The notes: generated by a model from the sequence alone, not told the origin. A stretch of DNA of 64,000 bases from DATEDA01 sp963754305 (GCA_963754305.1 CAVWFR010000032.1:62001-126000), one strand, 5' to 3'. Positions 43,622 to 53,297 are shown, numbered from the stretch's first letter. Program-made: numbers and translations.

Positions 43622-44678
43622 CTACCCTGCCGGCTCGCGCGTCCCGTCGTCGTTCAGGCGGAAGGCCTCCCAGCCGACCGTCCCCGTCTCGTTGCAGAGC
43701 CCGAACCGGAAGATGCTCGAGTCGCGCCCCGCCATCACGAACCGGAGATCCTCGAACCACACGCAGGTCGACGGCTTCCCGCGGTCGATGCGGTAGAGCG
43801 CCGGGTGGCCGGCGAACCAGCGGAAGAAGCCGAGCTTCGGGTCGGCGAGGATGCGCATGGCGAGCGCTCGCTCTGCGTCTGCCGCGCCGTACTTCTCCAC
43901 CGTGATCCATTTCGCCTGGGAGAGCGGCGCGTAGGCGGCGTCCAGCCGTGCGATGAAGCCGACGGACGCCGGCGGCAGCGTATCGCGCACGAGGTTCACG
44001 TTCGCGTAGCGATAGCGATCGCCGTCGGTCACGACCACCATCCAGTTGAACGGCGACACCGGGCGCGGGATCGCGGCCACCGCGGCCCCGGCAAGCCCGC
44101 TCCGGCGCGCATAGTCGGCGCCGAAGTCGATCGCGCGCGATTGTGCGATCGCCTGCAGGCCGACATAGCCTGCGAGCGTGGCGAGCCCGGCGATCGCCGG
44201 CACCCGCGAGCGGCGGACGAGCGCGGAGGCCGCGAGACCGGCAAGGATGATCCCCGTGAACCACAGATCGATGATGAACGTGGTGCCCCAGGCGACGCGC
44301 GCGTCCGATACCGGCGCATAGATCATGGTGCCGAACGCGGTGATCAGGTCGCCGAGGATGTGGGCGCCGACGCCGAGCACGCAGATGCCGAAATAGTCGC
44401 GCCACGTCGCGCCCCTGCCCGGCGCGATACTGCGCGAGCAGCCAGGCGAGGAGGAGCGCCCAGAGCGGTGCGAGGAAGATCGAGTGCGTGAGCCCCCGAT
44501 GACCGGTGAGATAGGCGACCGGCGATACGTAGGCGAGAAAGAAATCCGCATCGGGAAACGCGGCGGCAAGCGCGCCGGCAGCCATCCGGGCCGCGGTGGT
44601 GATTCGCGCGCGTGCGGGATCGGGGGCGGTGGCGCGGCCGAGGAGCGCGCCGCTCAGCGCGTGGGTGAGCGTATCCAT
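43622..44678 (-). CDS. YdjM-like membrane metal-dependent hydrolase, frameshifted at about 44418
   Basis: The N-terminus from ATG 44678, MDTLTHALSGALLGRATAP, and FPDADFFLAYVSPVAYLTGHRGLTHS carry the His and Asp residues of the family. Several membrane helices follow. One extra base in the CCC at 44418-44420 (GGG on the coding strand) breaks the frame. Removing it restores YRAGRGATWRDYFGICVLGVGAHILGD, the second conserved His-Asp block, and about 265 further residues with a periplasmic-looking C-terminal domain. Total length would be about 351. The substrate is unknown, although the family includes the LexA-regulated YdjM. Confidence 0.75.
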
Positions 44679-44801
44679 GCGTCCCGAGCCTATCAAACTC
44701 CCGGGTCGTCGAGCCGTAGGGTTCGCGTCCACGCTTCCCTAAGCGCCGGTCAGCGAATATCCTTCGTTCGAGCCCACCTGAACTCGAACGGAGGACACAC
44801 G

Positions 44802-45383
44802 ATGACTTCGCCCGTCGATCCGAACGACGTCCTGATGACCGGAGAGAACTCGTTCATCCGCTTCAGCCCGGACGGCGGCAAGACGCAGTCGGATCGCGCG
44901 AGCCACTGGCGCGTGCTGTGGTGTCCCGCGGGTGCGGGGCATGCCCTGTTCGTTCGGAGCACGCTGACCGACGGCGCCGTGCGGATCTACTCCGACAACT
45001 CCGCGGTCGCGCGCTGGCTCCAGACGGCGATCGAGTCGTTGCTCTTCCCGGCGTTCGCGGACACCGCGCTGCCGGTCGCGCAAGCGGCGTTCACGCGCTC
45101 CGGCGGCGCGGACTCGAAGGCGGTCGAGCGGGTGACAGCGCCCGATGCCGAGATCGTGCTCACCTGGCAGGACTTCCTGCCGCCGTTCGTGCTCAACATG
45201 CCGCCGGGGTCGGGCGGGCGGCCGATCGGCGTCTTCAGCACGTTCTTCCCTGCGCGCGTTGCGCAGATCGGGCTGAACGGCCGCACCGCCGCCGGCGCGC
45301 CGTGGCCGGAGAAGCGCGGGGACCGCGATGCCTCGAGCGCCTGCCTCGCGTGGTCGGAAACGTGGGTAAAGCCGCGCGGCTAG
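44802..45383 (+). CDS. Hypothetical protein
   Basis: This 193-residue protein starts at ATG 44802 with CGGAGGAC in front, and uses the GC-rich third positions of its neighbours, so it is probably real. No signal peptide or membrane helix is seen. Recognisable stretches are SFIRFSPDGGKTQSD, HWRVLWCPAGAGHALFVRS and VFSTFFPARVAQIGLNG. I know no family for it. It diverges from the YdjM-like gene and converges on the protein kinase. Confidence 0.6.
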   Translation: MTSPVDPNDVLMTGENSFIRFSPDGGKTQSDRASHWRVLWCPAGAGHALFVRSTLTDGAVRIYSDNSAVARWLQTAIESLLFPAFADTALPVAQAAFTRSGGADSKAVERVTAPDAEIVLTWQDFLPPFVLNMPPGSGGRPIGVFSTFFPARVAQIGLNGRTAAGAPWPEKRGDRDASSACLAWSETWVKPRG

Positions 45384-45502
45384 AGCTTGATCGAACAAGG
45401 GGCGACAGCGGAGCCACAGCCCTCGGTCGCCTGGAGCCGGGAGGACGACGCCTCCATCCATTGCCGCGCGTGCTGGCGAGGCTCGGCCGGCGTCGGTCCG
45501 CG

Positions 45503-47023
45503 CTACTCGAACTTGTGCTCGATCCGCTGCGTCGCGCCTGCCTGTAGCGTCACGTTCGCGAGGAACGACGGCTGCGAGGCGTTCCGGATCTCCACGCGAT
45601 GATTGCCTGCCGGCAGTTCCAGCGTCGCGACGGGCGACGCGACGCCGCGCCGCTTGCCGTCGACATAGACCTCGCCCCACGGCGAAGCCGAGAGCACGAG
45701 GGTCGCCGTTTGCGGCGGGGCCGGGGGTGGCGGCGGCGCGGCGGCTGCGACGACGACCGGCGGCTCGGGCGCGGGTGGCGGTACGAAGGCGATTGGAGGC
45801 GGCGCCGGCGGTTTGCGTGCGGTGCGCGGCGCGACGGCCTTCTTAGGCGCCTCCGCCGCCGATGCTGCGGGCTCCGTCGGCGTAGCGGGCGATCCTGGCC
45901 GCTGGGCGTCTGGCGGCTCGGGCGCGGGGGTCGCTGCGACGATCGGCGACGCCTCCGCGATCGCACCGCGGGTTGCGTTCGCGTCGTTGTACTGGAGCTT
46001 GAAGGGGATCATCGCTACGATCCCGACCGCGCCCGCCGCAACGCCGGCAGCGGCGGTGCGCTGCCACGACCAACGGCGTCGCGGGCCGGCGCCGATGACC
46101 AGCGTCCGGTCCCCGTCGGTCACCGGCCGTGCCGGCGGCACGGACACCGGCGCATCGGGTTCGGCATGCGTATCGGCGGGCGGCTCGTGCTCCGCGCGGG
46201 CGCTGAAGTTCTCCTCCACGCGGCGGAGCTCGCGGAAGAGGCTGCGGGCGCTCGGGTAGCGGTCGTCGGGCCGGTTCGCGAGCATCCGCATCACCACGCC
46301 GTCCAGCTCCGGCGGCACGTGCGGGTCAACGACGCTCGGCACCGGCGGGGTGTGCTCGAGCACCTGTCGCATGATCTCCGTCACCGACTCGGCCGCGAAC
46401 GGCGGCCTGCCGGTCAGCATCTCGTAGAGCACAGAGCCGAGCGAGAACAGATCCGAGCGGCCATCGAGCGAGCCGTCGCCGCGGATCTGCTCGGGCGACA
46501 TGTACTTCGGCGATCCCGCGCGCTCGCCGCCCACGCCCCCCGCCTCGCCGAGCCGGGCGATGCCGAAGTCGGTGATCTTGGGCCGCCGGTTGCGCAGAAC
46601 GATGATGTTCGCCGGCTTGATGTCGCGATGGACCACGCCGTGCTCGTGCGCGTAGGCGAGCCCGCGCGCTACCTGGGCGACGGTCTCGATGATGCGCTGG
46701 ATCGTGAGCGGCGCCTGCTCGTCGAGGATCTCGCGGAGCGATGTCCCCTCGAGAAACTCCATCGCGATGTACGCGACGCCTTCCGCCTTGCCGGCGTCGT
46801 AGATGGTGACGATGTTGGGATGATTGAGGCGGCCGGCCGACCGCGCCTCCTGAAAGAAGCGCTCCTCGAAGCTCGCGAGCGCTGCGCCGGTAAGCGCGAG
46901 GTCGATCGTCTTCAGCGCCACCACCCGATCGATGATGGGGTCGCGCGCCCGATAGACGACGCCCATCGCCCCGCGGCCGAGCTCGCCGAGGATCTCGTAG
47001 CGTCCGAGACGGTTGATCGCCAT
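45503..47023 (-). CDS. Membrane-anchored Ser/Thr protein kinase with C-terminal PEGA domain
   Basis: This 506-residue Hanks-type kinase starts at ATG 47023 (MAINRLGRYEILGELGRG). Motifs are the Gly loop GELGRGAMG at 13-21, catalytic Lys38 in VALKTID, HRDIKPAN near 133 and DFGIARLG near 151, all intact. A membrane helix TAAAGVAAGAVGIVAMIPF lies near residue 330. A long Pro/Ala-rich segment follows, then a PEGA domain (LVLSASPWGEVYVDGKRRG) that would lie outside the membrane. The divergent PP2C and FHA genes complete a phospho-signalling set. The targets are not known. Confidence 0.92.
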   Translation of the reverse strand: MAINRLGRYEILGELGRGAMGVVYRARDPIIDRVVALKTIDLALTGAALASFEERFFQEARSAGRLNHPNIVTIYDAGKAEGVAYIAMEFLEGTSLREILDEQAPLTIQRIIETVAQVARGLAYAHEHGVVHRDIKPANIIVLRNRRPKITDFGIARLGEAGGVGGERAGSPKYMSPEQIRGDGSLDGRSDLFSLGSVLYEMLTGRPPFAAESVTEIMRQVLEHTPPVPSVVDPHVPPELDGVVMRMLANRPDDRYPSARSLFRELRRVEENFSARAEHEPPADTHAEPDAPVSVPPARPVTDGDRTLVIGAGPRRRWSWQRTAAAGVAAGAVGIVAMIPFKLQYNDANATRGAIAEASPIVAATPAPEPPDAQRPGSPATPTEPAASAAEAPKKAVAPRTARKPPAPPPIAFVPPPAPEPPVVVAAAAPPPPPAPPQTATLVLSASPWGEVYVDGKRRGVASPVATLELPAGNHRVEIRNASQPSFLANVTLQAGATQRIEHKFE

Positions 47024-47260
47024 GGTGCGATGGGGTGGACGTTGTCCGGTGCTCGGCGTCTCAGCCTGACAGACCCTATTCTGACAAAGAAAGCGCTCGA
47101 GCCGACAGAGGGTAAACGCCGGAATCCAAACTATTTCTTTCCCCGGACGACGCAGGTGGCCTACCATAGCGGCGCACCCAATCGGGTCGCGGGGCACGGC
47201 GTCCCGCGGCGCCGGGAGAGAAAGCCCTGTTATGTCAACGTCATACATCCCCCGGCGGCC

Positions 47261-48079
47261 GTGCTGCTGCGCTACGAGCTAGAGGTCGCGGCGCGGACCG
47301 ACATCGGCCGTGTCCGGAGGTTCAACGAGGACAGCCTGGCGGCCGACGCGGGGCGCGGGTTCGTCGCGCTTGCCGACGGCATGGCCGCGGCGAAGGGCGC
47401 CGACGTCGCGGCGACGCTCGCGACGCAGACGCTCGTCGGGCTACTCGTCGCCGCCCCGCACGTCGCGCCGCGCGCCGCCGCGCATGCGGCGTTCTCCGCC
47501 GCGAACCGTGCGATCCGGGAGCGCGCGCGGACCGACCCGGCGCTGACCGGCATGGGGACGACGCTCGCCGCCGCGTGGTACCGCGGCGACCGCGTTTGCA
47601 TCGCGCACGTCGGCGACTCGCGCGTCTACCGGTGGCGCACCGGCCGCCTCGAGCGGCTCACCACCGATCACTCGTTCGTACAGGCGCAGCTCACTGCCGG
47701 AGCGATGACGAGCGACGAAGCGCGGGCCTCGAAGAGCCGTCATCTCGTGACCCGCGTGCTCGGCGCGGAAGAACAGATCGCGCCGGACCTCGGCGAGCAC
47801 GAGGTGGTGGCGGGAGACATCCTGCTCCTGTGCACCGACGGGCTGCACGATCTCGTCGACGACGCCGATCTCGGCAATGCGCTCGAGGTGCTCGAGCCGA
47901 ATCTCGAGCTCGCCGCGGCGACGCTCGTCGCGATGGCGAACGACCGGGGCGGCCGCGACAACATCTCGGTCATCCTCGTGCGCGCGAAGAAACGCATCGA
48001 GGCGCAGGCCGAGAAGGAGTCCGAGGCGCAGGGACTGTTCGGTTGGATCAAGTCGAAGATGAGCGGCGGCGGCGCGTGA
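47261..48079 (+). CDS. PP2C-family Ser/Thr phosphatase
   Basis: This phosphatase of about 272 residues begins near GTG 47261 (VLLRYELEVAARTDIGRVRR); the start lacks a clear ribosome-binding site. Metal-binding motifs are RFNEDSLAAD, ADGMAAAKGADVA, HVGDSRVYRWR, LLLCTDGLHDLV and GGRDNISVILVR. Where most PP2C enzymes have DGMGG, this one has DGMAA. That may alter the active-site loop, although the Asp is kept. It presumably reverses the action of the divergent kinase. The FHA gene follows 43 bases later. Confidence 0.88.
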   Translation: MLLRYELEVAARTDIGRVRRFNEDSLAADAGRGFVALADGMAAAKGADVAATLATQTLVGLLVAAPHVAPRAAAHAAFSAANRAIRERARTDPALTGMGTTLAAAWYRGDRVCIAHVGDSRVYRWRTGRLERLTTDHSFVQAQLTAGAMTSDEARASKSRHLVTRVLGAEEQIAPDLGEHEVVAGDILLLCTDGLHDLVDDADLGNALEVLEPNLELAAATLVAMANDRGGRDNISVILVRAKKRIEAQAEKESEAQGLFGWIKSKMSGGGA

Positions 48080-48122
48080 AGCGGTAGCGCGACCGCGCCA
48101 GCGCTCCGGCAAGGGTATCGAT

Positions 48123-48794
48123 ATGGCAAAGCTGATGGTCCACCGCGGCGTCACGCCGCTCGGCTCCTGGTTCATCGAGGACCGGCGGCTCGTCATCGGC
48201 CGCGCCGAAGGCGTCGACATCCGCCTCGAGGACGCCGCGGTGAGCAAGCAGCACGCTTCGATCGAGGTGATGGGCGTCGACCACATCCTGCTCGACCTCG
48301 AGAGTGCCAACGGCACCTTCGTCAACGGCACGCGTGTGACCCGGCATCTCCTGCGTCACGGCGATGCGATCGAAATCCTCGAGTTCCAGCTGAAGTACGT
48401 CGACCACAAGAGCGTGGTCTCCGCGGACGGCGACCGGACGATGATCTTCCGCGCCGCGGACATGGGGATCGCGCACGGTGGCGCCAAGGTCCCGGTCGCC
48501 GAAGCGCGCACGGTGGAGATCTCGCTGCCGATGGCCGCGCTCCGTGCGTTAGCAGGACCGCGCGCGGGCGCGACGATCACGCTCGACCGGCCGCTCACTG
48601 CGCTCGGTGAGCGCGGCCGGGACTGCGCCGCGATCTTCCGCCGGTCGGACGGTTTCTCCATCGCGCGCGTGGCCGGGCGCGCGGCGAGAGTCGATGGCAA
48701 GCCCGTGGGCGACGGCTGGCAGCCGCTGCACGACGGGGCGGTGATCGAGGCCGGGGGCGAGAAGGTGTCGTTCGCCTTCCTCGACAAGGGCTAA
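48123..48794 (+). CDS. FHA domain protein with a second FHA-like half
   Basis: This is a 223-residue protein. The first FHA domain spans residues 15-90, with VIGRAEGVDIRLEDAAVSKQHASIE and LESANGTFVNGTRV, including the phosphothreonine-binding Arg, Ser and Asn residues. After a linker, residues 140-220 resemble another FHA fold (ITLDRPLTALGERGRD and AARVDGKPVGDGWQPLHDG), but the binding residues are poorly kept. It is a likely reader of phosphorylation set by the neighbouring kinase and phosphatase. Confidence 0.88.
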   Translation: MAKLMVHRGVTPLGSWFIEDRRLVIGRAEGVDIRLEDAAVSKQHASIEVMGVDHILLDLESANGTFVNGTRVTRHLLRHGDAIEILEFQLKYVDHKSVVSADGDRTMIFRAADMGIAHGGAKVPVAEARTVEISLPMAALRALAGPRAGATITLDRPLTALGERGRDCAAIFRRSDGFSIARVAGRAARVDGKPVGDGWQPLHDGAVIEAGGEKVSFAFLDKG

Positions 48795-48798
48795 ACAG

Positions 48799-48894
48799 CG
48801 TCGTCGCCCCGGCGAAAGCCGGGCCAAGGGGATGGATCCCGGACGCGGGTCAGACCGTACTGGATACCGGCTTCGCGCCGGCATGACGAGCGCT
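48799..48894. repeat. MITE-like inverted repeat of about 96 bases
   Basis: The left end (TCGTCGCCCCGGCGAAAGCC) and the right end (GGCTTCGCGCCGGCATGACG) are imperfect inverted copies, each next to a GGAT box (GGATCCCGG and GGATACCGG). This is the general form of the GTCATnCCCGCGAAAGCGGG-type dispersed palindromes of proteobacteria. It lies exactly between the convergent ends of the FHA gene and the next minus-strand gene, and may act as a terminator for both. Confidence 0.6.
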
Positions 48895-49546
48895 AGTTTT
48901 TCTCGCCGGCCTCGCGGATCAGCAGGCCCGTCGTCGAGACCCGCACTTCGAGCTCCGCCGGCTTGGTCACCGGCACGAAGCTCGCCGAGCCGTACTCGGC
49001 GTCGAGGAGCGGCGCCAGCCACGCGTAGCGCTGCCGCAGCTCGAAGAGGTCGACCACCCGCGGGGCCGACAGCGGATACACCGTGCGGAGGGCGTTGCGC
49101 TCCTGCTCGACCGACCGGTAGCGGCCGGCGATCCGGTCGAGCTCGTAGGCGGTGTGCAGCCCGAGGACGTTCGCGAGCGGCTTCCATTTCAGGATGTGCG
49201 CATCGACGTACAGCTCGTCGCCGGCGATCACGAAGCCCGCTTCGCGCCCGTCGGGGAACTTCACCTTGGCGTCGAAGCGCTGTGGCCCGCTCGGCGTGAC
49301 CGTGATCTTCGCCGCGACGACCTCGCGCGTGAACGCCTCGTAGCCGCGGATGCCGACCGCGATCAGCGCCGCGGCCGCGCCGACCGCGGTCAACGCCAGG
49401 CCGAGCACGAGGCGGATCGCGAAGCCGACGGGGTGGCGCCGGAAGAGCACGATGAACCCCGCGGCCATCTGCAGCAGTCCCACGATGCCGAACGCGGCGC
49501 CCACGAGGAAGAGCGGCGAAGCGGCGATCTCGCTGAAATCGATCAT
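48893..49546 (-). CDS. Hypothetical two-helix membrane protein
   Basis: This 217-residue protein starts at ATG 49546. Two membrane helices cover residues 10-32 and 40-62. A soluble beta-rich domain of about 150 residues follows, containing DGREAGFVIAGDELYVDAHI and an Arg/Leu-rich segment. Homologs are usually annotated only as hypothetical or efflux-related, and I cannot assign a role. It lies 14 bases downstream of the drug exporter and is probably in the same transcript. Confidence 0.75.
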   Translation of the reverse strand: MIDFSEIAASPLFLVGAAFGIVGLLQMAAGFIVLFRRHPVGFAIRLVLGLALTAVGAAAALIAVGIRGYEAFTREVVAAKITVTPSGPQRFDAKVKFPDGREAGFVIAGDELYVDAHILKWKPLANVLGLHTAYELDRIAGRYRSVEQERNALRTVYPLSAPRVVDLFELRQRYAWLAPLLDAEYGSASFVPVTKPAELEVRVSTTGLLIREAGEKN

Positions 49547-49560
49547 GGCCCGGTGCGATA

Positions 49561-50763
49561 CTATCGCCGCCCGCGCACGAGCGCGAGATACGCAGCGAGG
49601 AGCGAGCAGGCGAAGAGTGCCACCGCGATCGCGAGCGGCCGCGTCGTGCCGTCGTGCAGGCGCATCAGCACCTGCCCCGAGATCGCCCCGATCCCGAGCT
49701 GGATGAACCCGAGGAGCGCCGAGGCGAGCCCGGCGTTCTTCGGGAACGGGCCGACCGCGACGGCCATGCAGACCGGCGAGGTGAACGCGTGGCCGAAGAG
49801 ATAGAGCGCCATCGGGCCGATGATCGCGAGCGGATGGGCGACGCCGGCGAGCGCGAGCCCGAGCATCGTCAGCCCGCCGCTCGCCGAAGCGCATGCGCCG
49901 ATCGCAAGCAGCCGCGGCAGTGCGAAGCGCTGGGTGAGGCGCGAGCAGAAATACGCGCCGCTCAGATTGCCCGCGACGCCGATCATGAACCACAGCCCGA
50001 AGCGCTCCGGCGGCACACCCAGCACCTCGATCAGCACGAACGGCGCGGCGGACAGGAACGCAAAGAGGCCGCAGTAGGTGAACGTGTAGCACGCGGCATA
50101 GCCGACGAACGTGGCGTTGGTGACGATCCGCCGCGCGTTCGCCGCGAGCGTCGCGAGATCGGTGGCCGACGGATCGAGATTCCGGTTCGTCTCGGCCAGA
50201 AGCCGCCAGCTCGCCGCCCACACGGCGATCCCGCAGAGGACGAGGAAGGCGAACGTCGCGCGCCAGCCGAACCAGACGGCGAGATAGCCGCCGAGAAGGG
50301 GTCCGAAGAGCGGCGCGAGGCCGAGCACGAGGAAGATCTGGGCGAGCGTGCGCGCGCCGCGGACCGGCTCGTAGACGTCGCGCACGATCGCGCGTCCGAT
50401 CACTTGTCCGCTGCAGGCGCCGACGCCCTGCAGGAAGCGCGCGCCGACGAGCGTCTCGATCGTCGGGGCGAGCATTGCGGCGATGGAGGCGAGGATGAAG
50501 ACCGCGAGCCCGGCGAGCAGCACGGGGCGCCGCCCGAAGCGGTCGGAGAACGGGCCGTAGGCGAGTTGCGCGACCCCGAACCCGACCACCAGCGCCGACA
50601 GCGTGAGCTGCGCCTGCGCGTCGCTCGCGCCGAGGTCGCGCCTGAGCGCGGGCAGGGCCGGGAGGTAAAGGTCGCTCGCGACCGCGAGCAGCGAGAACAG
50701 TCCGGCGATGAAGACGATGAGCGCCTTGCCGGGCGGGCGCGACGCGTGGCCGATCAGCCGCAC
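49561..50763 (-). CDS. Bcr/CflA family multidrug efflux MFS transporter
   Basis: This 400-residue, twelve-helix exporter starts at GTG 50763, the only plausible start near the first helix. The family signature is LYLPALPALRRDLGASDAQAQLTLS, followed by the MFS motif YGPFSDRFGRRPVLLAG and the antiporter motif C-like stretch ACSGQVIGRAIVRDVYE. Members export bicyclomycin, chloramphenicol or sulfonamides by proton antiport. The actual substrate is unknown. Confidence 0.88.
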   Translation of the reverse strand: MRLIGHASRPPGKALIVFIAGLFSLLAVASDLYLPALPALRRDLGASDAQAQLTLSALVVGFGVAQLAYGPFSDRFGRRPVLLAGLAVFILASIAAMLAPTIETLVGARFLQGVGACSGQVIGRAIVRDVYEPVRGARTLAQIFLVLGLAPLFGPLLGGYLAVWFGWRATFAFLVLCGIAVWAASWRLLAETNRNLDPSATDLATLAANARRIVTNATFVGYAACYTFTYCGLFAFLSAAPFVLIEVLGVPPERFGLWFMIGVAGNLSGAYFCSRLTQRFALPRLLAIGACASASGGLTMLGLALAGVAHPLAIIGPMALYLFGHAFTSPVCMAVAVGPFPKNAGLASALLGFIQLGIGAISGQVLMRLHDGTTRPLAIAVALFACSLLAAYLALVRGRR

Positions 50764-50930
50764 GCGCCGCGCGATGCCGTCGCGCCGCTCTCGCTCATTC
50801 GGCGGGCTGTTGAAAGCCGGTTTCCCGACGCGCCGATGTCGCCGAGCGCGGCGACGCTCGAGCGGGACACCGATTTTCGACAGGGGCCCTTTAAGGGGGC
50901 AGGGGGAATGTGTCGCCCGAACCTCGACAT

Positions 50931-51920
50931 CTACGCCGCGTATTGCACGACGCGCTGCTCGATCGCGCCAAAGATGGAGCGCCCCTCGACGTCGCGCATC
51001 TCGATCTCCAGCCGGTCGCCGAACCTGAGATAAGGCGTCTGCGCTTCCTTCGAGCGCATCGACTCCAGTGCGCGGGCCTCGGCGATGCAGCACACACCGA
51101 CCTTGGCATCCTTGTTCGAGACCGTCCCCGAGCCGATGATCGTGCCGGCGGCGAGCGGGCGCGTCTTCGCCGCGTGCGCGACGAGCCGGGGAAAGTCGAA
51201 CGTCATGTCCGCGCCCGCGTCCGGGCGCCCGAGGAGCTTGTCGTTGACATGCACCGCGAGCCGGAGATGGAGCTTGCGCCCATCCCAGGCGTCGCCGAGC
51301 TCGGCCGGCGTCACCGCGACCGGCGAGAACGCGGTCCAGGTCTTCGACTGGAGGAAGCCGAACCCCTTCTCGATCTCCGCCGTCACGAGGCCGCGCAGGC
51401 TGACGTCGTTCACCAGCACGAGGAGGCGGATGTGCTCGCCCGCCTTGTCGCGCTTGGTCCCCATGGGGACATCGCCGAGAATCACCGCGAGCTCGCCCTC
51501 GAGGTCGATGTCCCAGTCTTCGCTTTCGACCGCGATGTCGTCGCGGGCGCCGAGGAACGAGTCCGAGGCGCCCTGGTACATCATCGGCTCCTCGCGCAGT
51601 GCCTTGCCGAGCTCCATGCCGCGCGCCTTGCGCAGCCGTTCGGCGTGGCTCAGATAGGCCGAGCCATCGGCCCATTGGTATGCCCGCGGCAGCGGCGCGG
51701 CGAGCTTCGCCGCGTCGACCTCGAACCACCGCGAGCCCTTGGGCGCGCCGTTCGCCTGCGCGTAGAGCGTCTCCAGGCGCGGTGAGCAGAACGCCCAGTC
51801 GTCGAGCGCCGCCTGCAGCGTCGGCGCGACGTCGTAGGCGACGGTAGCGGTCTGGAGGTCGCGCGATACGACGGCGAGCGCGCCGTCGCGCGTATCGTTC
51901 TTGATGGATGCGAGTTTCAT
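50931..51920 (-). CDS. Fumarylacetoacetate hydrolase family protein
   Basis: This 329-residue member of the FAH superfamily has the catalytic and metal-binding core DIDLEGELAVILG (two acidic ligands), LVLVNDVSLRGL, FLQSKTWTAFSPVAV and GTIIGSGTVSNKD. It hydrolyses carbon-carbon bonds of acylpyruvate-like substrates. It lies 63 bases downstream of fahA in the homogentisate cluster. It may act on a related side product or be a second fumarylacetoacetase-like enzyme, but its exact substrate is open. Confidence 0.88.
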   Translation of the reverse strand: MKLASIKNDTRDGALAVVSRDLQTATVAYDVAPTLQAALDDWAFCSPRLETLYAQANGAPKGSRWFEVDAAKLAAPLPRAYQWADGSAYLSHAERLRKARGMELGKALREEPMMYQGASDSFLGARDDIAVESEDWDIDLEGELAVILGDVPMGTKRDKAGEHIRLLVLVNDVSLRGLVTAEIEKGFGFLQSKTWTAFSPVAVTPAELGDAWDGRKLHLRLAVHVNDKLLGRPDAGADMTFDFPRLVAHAAKTRPLAAGTIIGSGTVSNKDAKVGVCCIAEARALESMRSKEAQTPYLRFGDRLEIEMRDVEGRSIFGAIEQRVVQYAA

Positions 51921-51983
51921 CGAGGGCGGGAAGCGACGCGGGCCGCGCGCATTCTACCCGCGTCGCGCGCGGGGACTCTCCCG

Positions 51984-53297
51984 CTACGCTGCCGGGAGCA
52001 CGGTTCCCCGGCAGTCGGCAAAGCCGATGCGCGCGTAGCCATCGCGCTCGCACCACGCCCGCAGGATCACGCAGTCGCCGTCCTCGAGGAACGCGCGCGT
52101 CTCGCCGCTGCCGAGCGCGACCGGTTGCTTCCCGCCGACGGAGAGCTCGAGGAGGGAGCCCGCCTCGCCGGCGGTCGGGCCCGAGAGCGTGCCGCTGCCG
52201 AAGAGATCGCCCGGCTGGAGGTTGCAGCCGTTCACCGTGTGGTGCGCGACCATCTGCCCGATCGTCCAGTAGGCGTGCTTCATGCTCGAGTGCGAGAGGC
52301 GCGCCGGCCTCGCGCCCGAGCCGCGCATCTGCGCGGTCTCGAGCCAGGTCTCGATCCGGACGTCGAAGGCGCCGCCCGCGCGCGCCTCGGGGGAGTCGAG
52401 GTAGGGCAGCGGCTGCGGATCGGCGGCGGGCCGTGACCACTCCACGCGGTAGGGCGCAAGCGCTTCGAGCGTGACGATCCAAGGCGAAACGGTCGTCGCG
52501 AAGCTTTTGGCGAGGAACGGCCCGAGGGGCTGGTACTCCCACGCCTGGATGTCGCGGGCGGACCAGTCGTTCAGCAGCCCGAGGCCGAAGACGTGGCTCT
52601 CGGCGGCCGCGATCGGGATCGGTCGCCCGAGCGCGTTGCCGACGCCGATGTAGATCCCCATTTCGAGCTCGTAGTCGAGGCGCCTGCTCGGCCCGAACAC
52701 CGGCTGTTCCGTCCCGGGCGGCAGCGTCTGGCCCTGCGGGCGCGGGAAGGATTGACCGCTCGCGCCGATCGAAGAGGCGCGGCCGTGATAGCCGATCGGC
52801 ACCCACTTGTAGTTCGGAAGCAGGGGGTTGTCGGGGCGAAAGAGTTTCCCGACGTTCGTCGCATGATGGATCGACGTGAAGAAGTCGGTGTAGTCGCCGA
52901 TCTGGGCGGGCACCGCGTACTCCGCTTGCGCCTGCGGCACGAGGCAGCCGCGAAGCCGGTCGGCGTGCGATGCGCCCCGACGCAGCGCGCGCGAGAGCGC
53001 CAGTCGCAGCGCCGACCAGGCGCTCGGGCCCATCGCCATGAAGGCGTTGAGCGCGCTGCCAGCGCAGTTCGCCGCAGCGGCGGCGGCCTCGCCGGAGAAT
53101 GCGCCGGCCTTGTGCGCCATCGCGAGATCTAGGATCTCGGCGCCGATCGCGACACCGCCGCGGAATGGCTCGTTCGAGCCTTTCCGGCGAAACACGCCGA
53201 ACGGCAGGTTCTGAACCGGGAAGTCGATGCCGGCGGCGTTCGCCGACTCGACCCAGCTCCTCAGCGCCGCGTCGTGGGTCTCGTTGATCGCGTCCAT
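51984..53297 (-). CDS. fahA: Fumarylacetoacetase
   Basis: This 437-residue enzyme performs the last step of tyrosine degradation, splitting fumarylacetoacetate to fumarate and acetoacetate. I took ATG 53297 because GGAG then lies six bases upstream; ATG 53303 abuts that site. The N-terminal domain has NLPFGVFRRKGSNEP. The catalytic domain has DYTDFFTSIHHATNVGKLFRP (active-site His), GYHGRASSI, DYELEMGIYIG, LLNDWSARDIQAWEYQPLGP and LFGSGTLSGP. It lies 79 bases downstream of hmgA on the same strand. Confidence 0.95.
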   Translation of the reverse strand: MDAINETHDAALRSWVESANAAGIDFPVQNLPFGVFRRKGSNEPFRGGVAIGAEILDLAMAHKAGAFSGEAAAAAANCAGSALNAFMAMGPSAWSALRLALSRALRRGASHADRLRGCLVPQAQAEYAVPAQIGDYTDFFTSIHHATNVGKLFRPDNPLLPNYKWVPIGYHGRASSIGASGQSFPRPQGQTLPPGTEQPVFGPSRRLDYELEMGIYIGVGNALGRPIPIAAAESHVFGLGLLNDWSARDIQAWEYQPLGPFLAKSFATTVSPWIVTLEALAPYRVEWSRPAADPQPLPYLDSPEARAGGAFDVRIETWLETAQMRGSGARPARLSHSSMKHAYWTIGQMVAHHTVNGCNLQPGDLFGSGTLSGPTAGEAGSLLELSVGGKQPVALGSGETRAFLEDGDCVILRAWCERDGYARIGFADCRGTVLPAA

